From Mycoplasmatota bacterium (GTDB taxonomy: Bacteria; Bacillota_I; Bacilli_A; Izemoplasmatales; Izemoplasmataceae), in the NCBI GenBank assembly GCA_030641535.1, contig DAOWHG010000076.1:1-5264 (forward strand): DNA of 5,264 nt. The letters are read 5' to 3'. The position numbers and the translations under genes were made by a program. The notes beneath the pieces were generated by a model. That model saw only the letters and a list, made by a program, of their open reading frames with translations. It was not told where the DNA came from and did no database searches. This document shows positions 1-4,932 of this stretch, in pieces. How positions within the stretch are numbered: position 1 is the first letter of the stretch; the number at the start of each line of letters is the position of its first letter.

Positions 1-767
<767 letters not shown>

Positions 768-781
768 AGGGGGAAAAATTA

Positions 782-1174
782 ATGAAAATTAGTGTAGTAA
801 CACCCCGTGGAGAACTATATAACGAAACAGTAGATTATGTCGTTATTACTTCTGAAATGAATGGTGAGTTCGCAATCATGAAAGATCATATTCCGATTAT
901 TAGTACAATTGATATTGGATATGTAAAAATGGTTACTGGAGAAAACAGTATGTTTACTGTTGTTATTAACGGTATTGTAGAACACCAAAATAATGTTGTT
1001 AATGTTATTGCCCAAGAAGCTCAAGTGGGAATGGACAAAGAAAGAGCAATGGAACATTTAAATATTGTTAGACAACAACGCATTGAGGAAAATAAGAGAC
1101 GTAGTATTGATTTCTTTAAAGCTGAACGTGAGCTTAAGAAAGGTGTCAAAGAGGCAAAGGCAGGAAAATTATAA
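782..1174 (+). CDS. atpC: F1Fo ATP synthase subunit epsilon
   Basis: Epsilon is part of the central stalk. It couples rotation to catalysis and restrains ATP hydrolysis. The 130-residue length is normal. Residues 1 to about 84 form the N-terminal beta-sandwich (MKISVVTPRGELY, then the GEFAIMKDHIP stretch). From about 85 on is the charged C-terminal helical hairpin, rich in Lys, Glu and Arg. Residues 84-89 read MDKERA, close to the I/L-D-x-x-R-A ATP-binding motif known from Bacillus-type epsilon subunits, with Met in the first place. The ATG is preceded by AAGGGGG (767-773) at 8 nt spacing. It is the last gene of the operon, since a hairpin terminator begins just before its stop codon ends. 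Confidence 0.97.
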   Translation: MKISVVTPRGELYNETVDYVVITSEMNGEFAIMKDHIPIISTIDIGYVKMVTGENSMFTVVINGIVEHQNNVVNVIAQEAQVGMDKERAMEHLNIVRQQRIEENKRRSIDFFKAERELKKGVKEAKAGKL

Positions 1175-1202
1175 AAACTCTTCTTTCGAGGAGTTTTTTA
1201 TT
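1173..1202 (+). terminator. Rho-independent terminator of the atp operon
   Basis: AAAAACTCTTC pairs with GAGGAGTTTTT around a short TTTC loop, with one G-U pair, and the right arm runs into a T tract at 1193-1199. The A-rich left arm would give a U tail on the other strand too, so it may work in both directions. It separates atpC from the next promoter, whose -35 box starts at 1205. Confidence 0.85.
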
Positions 1203-1204
1203 AC

Positions 1205-1233
1205 TTGAAAATATAAATTAAGAATGTTAAAAT
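1205..1233 (+). promoter_or_regulatory. Promoter for the riboswitch-diguanylate cyclase transcript
   Basis: The -35 box is TTGAAA (1205-1210) and the -10 box is TAAAAT (1228-1233), with a 17-nt spacer and an extended -10 TG at 1225-1226. Transcription would begin near 1240, just ahead of the aptamer. A perfect TATAAT at 1233-1238 is a possible alternative -10 but has no -35 box at a good distance. Confidence 0.7.
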
Positions 1234-1240
1234 ATAATTG

Positions 1241-1323
1241 CCAATGATAAGGGGGCAAACCTAGTGAAAACTAGGGACGCAAAAACGCAGGGCTCACACA
1301 TTTTGTTGCCGGCTGTGTTCGTG
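1241..1323 (+). promoter_or_regulatory. Cyclic di-GMP-I (GEMM-I) riboswitch aptamer
   Basis: The sequence reproduces the class I c-di-GMP aptamer. The first hairpin has a 2-bp GC/GC stem (1255-1256 with 1279-1280), a 3-nt AAA/GAC internal loop (1257-1259, 1276-1278), and a 6-bp stem CCTAGT/ACTAGG (1260-1265, 1270-1275) capped by a GAAA tetraloop (1266-1269). The conserved GGGACGC and the A-rich linker (1281-1285) follow. The second hairpin pairs ACGCAG (1285-1290) with CTGTGT (1313-1318) and GGC (1291-1293) with GCC (1308-1310), leaving the GG that would belong to the tetraloop receptor. G1255 sits at the ligand-contacting position equivalent to G20 of the Vibrio Vc2 RNA, and C1320 is the likely equivalent of C92. 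G rather than A at that position predicts c-di-GMP rather than 3',3'-cGAMP. The outer closing stem is less clear and the end coordinates are approximate. Confidence 0.94.
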
Positions 1324-1362
1324 AAGTTCTATTGGTATAGGACTTAAAACATAACTATACTA
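1324..1362 (+). promoter_or_regulatory. Riboswitch expression platform: competing hairpin and antiterminator
   Basis: Two pairings in this stretch exclude each other. Hairpin A is AAGTTCTAT (1324-1332) with ATAGGACTT (1337-1345), 9 bp including one G-U pair, closed by TGGT. The antiterminator is TGGTATAG (1333-1340) with CTATACTA (1355-1362), 8 bp including one G-U pair, and it would block the left arm of the following terminator. A third pairing, CCAAT (1241-1245) with ATTGG (1331-1335), could close the aptamer and would compete with both. Which fold the ligand favours is inference; I lean to ligand-induced termination. Confidence 0.6.
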
Positions 1363-1383
1363 TTTCTTTAGTATAGTTTTTTT
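1353..1383 (+). terminator. Riboswitch-controlled intrinsic terminator
   Basis: AACTATACTA (1353-1362) pairs perfectly over 10 bp with TAGTATAGTT (1369-1378) around TTTCTT, and seven T follow (1377-1383). It stands between the aptamer and the ribosome binding site of the diguanylate cyclase gene, so it can only act as a leader attenuator for that gene. The left arm is shared with the antiterminator pairing. Confidence 0.88.
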
Positions 1384-1399
1384 AATGAGGTGACTATAA

Positions 1400-2689
1400 A
1401 TGGAAAAATCATATAAGACAGTGTACATGTTCTTTATTTTGATGTCTGTATTATTGTACTTCCTAAGTTTATATAATCATTTACTATTTCACACGATTAT
1501 TGAATTATTTACTGTCTTTATTGGAGTAATGATTTTTATTATTGCTTTAAACTCTAGAATATATATAAAAAGAAGTGCATTATTAATAATCGGGATTGCG
1601 TATCTTTATATTGGCGGGTTAGATTTAATGCACGCTTTCACTTTTGAGGGTGTGGGGATATTTGAATATAGCACTAATGAATCGAACCAGTATTGGATTT
1701 TTGCAAGATTATTAGAAGCATTGACGTTATTTGTAGTCATTTCATTACCTAGGATAAACCTTAAAATTAAACATTGGACAATTTATCTTTTTTATACATT
1801 AATTTTAATTGTTGCAATATGGATTATTGAAATGGGAACTATTTTACCAGATTTCTATATATTAGGTGAAGGGCAGACAATAATTAAGATTATCTTTGAA
1901 TATATCATTATAGTTATATTGGGAATAACAATAGTATTTGTTATGAAAAGCGAACTAACTAAGAGATTCAAGATTATATTGAGTATAACATTAGGGTTAA
2001 AAATGACTTCAGAGATACTGTTTACAATGTATGTTGGAATATATGAATTTTTCACTGTATTTGGACATTTAGCAAAGTTTATATCTTACGGAGGAATTTA
2101 TATTATTTATGTTATGGAATCCTTAAATGCACCTTACACTAATATTTTTCATCTATATAATACAAAAGAACAAGAATTATTTCATAAGGCTGAAATCGAT
2201 CAATTAACAGGACTATTTAATCACTCAACAACTTATAATAAAGTAGAAGAGGCAATAAATAAAATTGGAAACAATTACGAAAAGGTTACATTGATGATGT
2301 TGGATATTGATGATTTCAAAATAATAAATGATACTTATGGACATATTAAAGGTGATGAGATTCTTAATAGGATAGGAACAATCTTTAATGTGTGTGAAGA
2401 TTACGAGAAGATAGTTGGAAGATATGGTGGAGATGAATTTATTATACTGTTTCCAGATTGTAATAAAGCTGAAACTATTAAGAAAGGAAATAAACTTAGA
2501 GGAGCATTGGAAAAAGTTTCTAATGAGTTTGGTATCAAGGTTACATGTAGTATGGGAGCTGTCATTTGGGACGAGGGAGATAATGCGACTGATTTAATTA
2601 GAAAAGCAGATATGAAAATGTACGAATCAAAGAGAAGAGAAAAAGGATCGTTGTCCATTTGGGAAAAAGAATATAGTAAACGAGTATGA
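1400..2689 (+). CDS. Membrane diguanylate cyclase, MASE3-type sensor plus GGDEF domain
   Basis: It makes c-di-GMP from two GTP at the inner face of the membrane. The ATG follows GAGGTGA (1387-1393) at 6 nt. Of 429 residues, 1 to about 240 form about eight hydrophobic segments (near 8-25, 31-50, 57-75, 100-117, 124-145, 160-182, 190-210, 218-238). The segment GLDLMHAF (73-80) and the YWIFARLLEALTL stretch (98-110) resemble the MASE3 membrane sensor, whose signal is unknown. The GGDEF domain covers about 262-425: DQLTGLFN (267-274), the metal-binding DIDDFK (302-307), and an intact GGDEF motif at 343-347, so activity is expected. The place of the inhibitory RxxD I-site (334-337) reads DYEK, so this product-binding site is missing. 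There is no EAL or HD-GYP domain. It is a single-gene transcript under a c-di-GMP riboswitch. The GGDEF call is certain; the MASE3 call is by resemblance. Confidence 0.95.
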   Translation: MEKSYKTVYMFFILMSVLLYFLSLYNHLLFHTIIELFTVFIGVMIFIIALNSRIYIKRSALLIIGIAYLYIGGLDLMHAFTFEGVGIFEYSTNESNQYWIFARLLEALTLFVVISLPRINLKIKHWTIYLFYTLILIVAIWIIEMGTILPDFYILGEGQTIIKIIFEYIIIVILGITIVFVMKSELTKRFKIILSITLGLKMTSEILFTMYVGIYEFFTVFGHLAKFISYGGIYIIYVMESLNAPYTNIFHLYNTKEQELFHKAEIDQLTGLFNHSTTYNKVEEAINKIGNNYEKVTLMMLDIDDFKIINDTYGHIKGDEILNRIGTIFNVCEDYEKIVGRYGGDEFIILFPDCNKAETIKKGNKLRGALEKVSNEFGIKVTCSMGAVIWDEGDNATDLIRKADMKMYESKRREKGSLSIWEKEYSKRV

Positions 2690-2705
2690 AAATACTCGTT
2701 TTTTT
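2678..2705 (+). terminator. Terminator of the diguanylate cyclase gene
   Basis: AAACGAGTAT (2678-2687) pairs perfectly with ATACTCGTTT (2692-2701) around a GAAA loop, followed by a T run to 2705. The stop codon TGA (2687-2689) lies at the top of the stem, so the hairpin starts inside the coding sequence. Confidence 0.9.
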
Positions 2706-2780
2706 ATAATCACAAAATATTTATTTCTTTGAGTAAAAGGCTTGTTTAAGAGAGAAGCACCTTGTATGAGCGCAATTTCA

Positions 2781-2793
2781 TTTGACATTCAAA
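2781..2793 (+). promoter_or_regulatory. FabT-like palindromic operator at the birA promoter
   Basis: TTTGA-CAT-TCAAA is a palindrome with 5-bp arms that overlaps the -35 box of the birA promoter, a position suited to repression. The pattern matches the TTTGA-N3-TCAAA core known for FabT, the MarR-family fatty-acid repressor of streptococci and lactococci. A near-identical site lies before acpP (4106-4118). The regulator itself is not in this window, so the link to FabT is inference. Confidence 0.55.
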
Positions 2794-2810
2794 ATAAATT
2801 TTTGTATGAT
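2782..2810 (+). promoter_or_regulatory. Promoter of birA-bioY
   Basis: A consensus TTGACA (2782-2787) and TATGAT (2805-2810) are separated by exactly 17 nt, placing the start of transcription near 2817. The leader would be only about 25 nt and has no room for a riboswitch. The promoter lies inside the open frame upstream of the birA GTG, which argues against longer forms of birA. Confidence 0.85.
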
Positions 2811-2826
2811 TACTCTATCTGAAATT

Positions 2827-2834
2827 GGAGGTGA
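2827..2834 (+). promoter_or_regulatory. Ribosome binding site that fixes the birA start
   Basis: GGAGGTGA is fully complementary to the 16S rRNA tail and stands 7 nt before GTG at 2842. The upstream in-frame TTG (2782) and ATG (2806) lie in the promoter boxes and have no comparable site. Confidence 0.85.
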
Positions 2835-2841
2835 GATAATT

Positions 2842-3543
2842 GTGATTGGAAAAACGATAATTAGATTTGATTCTGTTGGATCTACAAATAACTATATTAA
2901 AAGTAACTCGTCCTTATTAGAAGAGGGAACTGTAGTTGTATCAAAAATTCAAACTTCTGGAAGAGGAAGAAGTAACCATTCTTGGATGAGCGATGAAGGT
3001 AACTTGTATTTTAGTTTTTTGATTAATGGATATATTTCAAGAAGTAAAATATTTGAACTTCTTGCCAAAGTTTCAAACACAGTTATTAGACTTTTAAGAG
3101 ATTTTAATATTAAATCAGAAATTAAGTACCCAAATGATATTTTAATCGAAGATAAAAAGATTTGCGGTATTTTAATAGAAAGTTATGGTGCGTTAGAGAT
3201 TGATTATGTTGTCGTAGGAGTTGGAATTAATGTGAATCAGCTAGATTTTAGAGATTTGAACGATAAAGCAACGTCTATGAAGAAGATACTGGGAATTAAT
3301 ACAGAGGTAGAACAGGTATTGGAAAAATTTATAGAACACTATAATGTTTTGGAAAATATACCATTTACTGAAATATTTAATGATTACTTAAAGTATTCCC
3401 TAATTATTGGTAAAAGAACAAATTATAATGGTGAAACATGCTTGATAAAAGGGATTACAGAAACGGGTAAAATGATTATTGAGAAAAGTGATGTAATAAA
3501 ATACATTAATCTTAATGAAATAAATATAAAGGATTTGTTTTAA
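2842..3543 (+). CDS. birA: Biotin protein ligase, single-domain (no HTH)
   Basis: BirA activates biotin with ATP to biotinyl-5'-AMP and attaches it to a lysine of a carrier protein, here most likely AccB encoded downstream. From the GTG the protein has 233 residues. Seen in order: GSTNNY (13-18), the adenylate-binding GRGRSNHSW (40-48) matching the family GRGRxxxxW loop, KYPNDI (95-100, a KWPND variant with Tyr), and KKICGIL (105-111), where Lys106 aligns with the active-site lysine of E. coli BirA. The last ~45 residues would be the small C-terminal beta domain. The protein starts right at the catalytic domain, so the N-terminal winged helix of repressor-type BirA is absent. This is the enzyme-only class, and it cannot control bio genes by binding DNA itself. 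The bioY start lies 1 nt after its stop, so the two are very likely coupled. Confidence 0.95.
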   Translation: MIGKTIIRFDSVGSTNNYIKSNSSLLEEGTVVVSKIQTSGRGRSNHSWMSDEGNLYFSFLINGYISRSKIFELLAKVSNTVIRLLRDFNIKSEIKYPNDILIEDKKICGILIESYGALEIDYVVVGVGINVNQLDFRDLNDKATSMKKILGINTEVEQVLEKFIEHYNVLENIPFTEIFNDYLKYSLIIGKRTNYNGETCLIKGITETGKMIIEKSDVIKYINLNEINIKDLF

Positions 3544-3544
3544 T

Positions 3545-4090
3545 ATGAGACTGAATATAAAAGAAATATCTCTAGTGGCAATATTTCCTGCCTTGATGGC
3601 AGCTACAGCAGGAATTTCAATTCCTCTTGGGGGTTTACCTCCAATTTCTCTTCAGACAATATTTGTGTTTTTAGCAGCTTTATTGCTTGGACCAAAACTT
3701 GGAACTTTAAGTATTATAATTTATGTGATAATGGGCGCAATCGGACTACCGGTTTTTAGTAATTATAGAGGTGGAATTTCCGTTTTAATTTCTCATAGTG
3801 GCGGATTTATTATCGGCTTTATCTTTAGCGCATTATTTATTGGGTTTATGAAAAGCAGAAAGTTTCTAAATAAGAATTATTTGTATATTTTTGTAATATT
3901 GGTTGTTGGAAATCTGATAATATATATGTGCGGAGGCGCATATATATCTTACTTAACAAATGCCACTTTAGGCAGTGTATTAGCCATTTTCACACCTTAC
4001 TTTTTAGGGGATTTTATCAAAATAATGCTAGTTATGTATGTGTACTCTCGCATACGTTATCAAATAACATATGAGCCCTCATTAATATGA
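3545..4090 (+). CDS. bioY: Biotin transporter substrate-binding subunit BioY
   Basis: BioY is the membrane S component that binds biotin in ECF-type uptake. It usually works with shared EcfT and EcfA subunits, which are not in this window. The 181-residue length and about six hydrophobic segments fit the family. Recognisable parts are the N-terminal GISIPLGGLPPISLQTIFVF region (about 23-42, shortened here), the glycine-rich stretch around 76-92 (GGISVLISHSGGFIIGF), and the C-terminal TPYFLGDFIK (150-159), which matches the conserved P-x-x-x-GD-x-x-K signature with Gly155-Asp156. The ATG is 1 nt after the birA stop; an AAAGGA at 3528-3533 is a weak, distant ribosome site, so translation probably depends on coupling to birA. 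With birA and accB in the same block, biotin as substrate is well supported. I see no U-tailed terminator behind it, so transcription may continue into acpP. Confidence 0.95.
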   Translation: MRLNIKEISLVAIFPALMAATAGISIPLGGLPPISLQTIFVFLAALLLGPKLGTLSIIIYVIMGAIGLPVFSNYRGGISVLISHSGGFIIGFIFSALFIGFMKSRKFLNKNYLYIFVILVVGNLIIYMCGGAYISYLTNATLGSVLAIFTPYFLGDFIKIMLVMYVYSRIRYQITYEPSLI

Positions 4091-4105
4091 AAATGTAAAT
4101 GATGG

Positions 4106-4118
4106 TTTGAACTTCAAA
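4106..4118 (+). promoter_or_regulatory. FabT-like palindromic operator upstream of acpP
   Basis: TTTGAACTTCAAA is a perfect inverted repeat with 6-bp arms around one base. It ends 5 bp before the -35 box of the acpP promoter. It shares TTTGA-N3-TCAAAATAA with the birA site (2781-2797), so 14 fixed positions agree. FabT-family repressors are known to bind such sites before fatty-acid genes in lactic acid bacteria; assignment here is by pattern only. Confidence 0.6.
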
Positions 4119-4123
4119 ATAAT

Positions 4124-4152
4124 TTGACAAGACCTAAATATAAGGTTAAAAT
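4124..4152 (+). promoter_or_regulatory. Promoter of acpP-accB-accC
   Basis: A perfect TTGACA (4124-4129) is followed after 17 nt by TAAAAT (4147-4152), placing the start near 4159. It is an extra promoter inside the birA-to-accC block and would let acyl carrier protein, needed in large amounts, be made independently of birA-bioY. The spacer contains ACCT-N7-AGGT (4132-4146), a short imperfect dyad of unknown meaning. Confidence 0.85.
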
Positions 4153-4184
4153 AAGATAAATTTATTATAAAGGAGGAAATAATT

Positions 4185-4412
4185 ATGGTGTTCGAAAAAC
4201 TACAACAAATTATAGTAGATGAATTAGGAGTTGAAGCTAATCAAGTTACGCTTGAAGCTGACATAAATGATGATTTAGGAGCAGACTCTTTGGATGCAGT
4301 AGAATTGGTAATGGCAATCGAAGACGAGTTTGAAATAAAAGTGAGTGACGAAGTTGCTCAAGATTTTAAAACTGTTAAACAAATAGTAGAGTTTATTGAG
4401 AGTCAAGTGTAG
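4185..4412 (+). CDS. acpP: Acyl carrier protein
   Basis: ACP is the small acidic carrier that holds growing fatty acyl chains on a 4'-phosphopantetheine arm. The 75-residue protein has the standard helix-loop-helix layout and the invariant GADSLDAVELVM segment (32-43), with Ser35 as the attachment site. It is strongly acidic (DINDDLGAD, AIEDEFE), as expected. The ATG is preceded by AGGAGG (4171-4176) at 8 nt, one of the strongest ribosome sites here. It has its own promoter and a fatty-acid-type operator upstream. An acp gene directly ahead of accB and accC places it in type II fatty acid synthesis rather than in a secondary metabolite pathway. Confidence 0.98.
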   Translation: MVFEKLQQIIVDELGVEANQVTLEADINDDLGADSLDAVELVMAIEDEFEIKVSDEVAQDFKTVKQIVEFIESQV

Positions 4413-4432
4413 AGATTTTCTTGTGAAAATCT
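4413..4432 (+). other. Hairpin directly after the acpP stop codon
   Basis: AGATTTTC (4413-4420) pairs perfectly with GAAAATCT (4425-4432) around TTGT. It starts on the base after the TAG. No continuous T run follows (TTGCATGTCTTTATG), so a strong terminator is unlikely. It may be a weak attenuator or a 3' end stabiliser that makes more acpP than acc mRNA; this is inference. Confidence 0.5.
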
Positions 4433-4476
4433 TTGCATGTCTTTATGTTCGAATATTGGCTTGGACATAGATGTAT

Positions 4477-4482
4477 GGAGGG
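4477..4482 (+). promoter_or_regulatory. Ribosome binding site that fixes the accB start
   Basis: GGAGGG stands 6 nt before the ATG at 4489. An upstream in-frame ATG at 4471 would place this site inside the coding region and add six residues (MYGGKA) not typical of AccB, so 4489 is preferred. Confidence 0.8.
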
Positions 4483-4488
4483 AAAGCG

Positions 4489-4932
4489 ATGGATTTACGA
4501 CAAATAAGAAATCTTATGAAAGAATTTGAGGAATCAAAAATTCATAAAATAGAAATAAATGAAAAAGATTTTTCAATTAAATTAGAAAAAGAAGATAATA
4601 AATTTTTTTCAAATCCTTCTCATGCGCCCGCAACCTCTTTCGTTGAGTCAGTTCAAATGAAAGAGGAGGGCCTAGAAGATATTGTTAAGAATAATAATTA
4701 TATTGTTAAGGCACCTTTAGTTGGAACTTATTATAATGCACCTTCTCCTGATAGCGAACCTTTTGTTAGGGTTAATCAAAAAGTTATCAAAGGAGATGTG
4801 CTTTTTATTGTAGAGGCAATGAAGGTTATGAATGAGATTACTTCTCCTGTTAGCGGAACGATAGTTAAAATTAATGTTAAGGATACATCGATGGTTGAAT
4901 TTGATCAGAGTGTAATGGAAATTAAAGAATAA
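4489..4932 (+). CDS. accB: Biotin carboxyl carrier protein of acetyl-CoA carboxylase
   Basis: AccB carries CO2 on a covalently bound biotin between biotin carboxylase and the carboxyltransferase, giving malonyl-CoA for fatty acid synthesis. The protein has 147 residues from the ATG at 4489. The N-terminal [16 protein letters not shown] stretch (1-16) is the usual helix that binds AccC. A charged, poorly conserved linker covers about 35-70. The biotinyl domain spans about 72-147, with the thumb-like [12 protein letters not shown] insertion and the biotinylation motif EAMKVMN, in which Lys112 is the attachment site. Thirty-five residues follow Lys112, as usual in the family. The stop TAA shares its last A with the accC ATG (TAATG), so the two are translationally coupled. 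BirA, encoded upstream, is the expected modifying enzyme. Confidence 0.97.
   Translation: MDLRQIRNLMKEFEESKIHKIEINEKDFSIKLEKEDNKFFSNPSHAPATSFVESVQMKEEGLEDIVKNNNYIVKAPLVGTYYNAPSPDSEPFVRVNQKVIKGDVLFIVEAMKVMNEITSPVSGTIVKINVKDTSMVEFDQSVMEIKE

Noticed and set aside
815..1057. Antisense open frame within atpC
   Set aside because: It lies wholly opposite a certain gene, has no ribosome site or promoter, and its protein is not recognisable.
1233..1238. TATAAT as the -10 box of the riboswitch promoter
   Set aside because: The distance to TTGAAA would be 22 nt and the sequence 17 nt upstream is AATATA; the extended TG-TAAAAT at 1225-1233 fits better. Not fully excluded.
1855..2658. Antisense open frames at 1855-2055 and 2401-2658, and a second + frame at 2415-2597, inside the cyclase gene
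   Set aside because: All overlap a well-supported coding region with catalytic motifs and are low-complexity by-products of AT-rich sequence.
2737..2763. AAGGCTT...AAG-CA-CCTT imperfect hairpin before the birA promoter
   Set aside because: It has a 2-nt bulge and an 11-nt loop, lies upstream of the main transcription start, and is no stronger than chance in this composition.
2782..2841. Longer birA starting at TTG 2782 or ATG 2806
   Set aside because: These codons lie in the -35 and -10 boxes, upstream of the likely transcription start, and the added residues do not resemble a DNA-binding domain. GTG 2842 has a perfect ribosome site.
4071..4082. ATGAG-CC-CTCAT inverted repeat at the end of bioY as a terminator
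   Set aside because: The loop would be only 2 nt, the stem is 5 bp, it lies in the coding region and no T run follows.
4132..4146. FapR operator at acpP
   Set aside because: The sequence lacks the TTAGTACC/GGTACTAA-type core; only ACCT and AGGT agree.
4437..4468. ATGTC...GACAT stem between acpP and accB
   Set aside because: Only 5 bp across a 22-nt loop; no supporting feature such as a U tail or covering of the ribosome site.
4471..4488. Longer accB starting at ATG 4471
   Set aside because: The start would lie ahead of the GGAGGG site that serves ATG 4489, and it has no ribosome site of its own.
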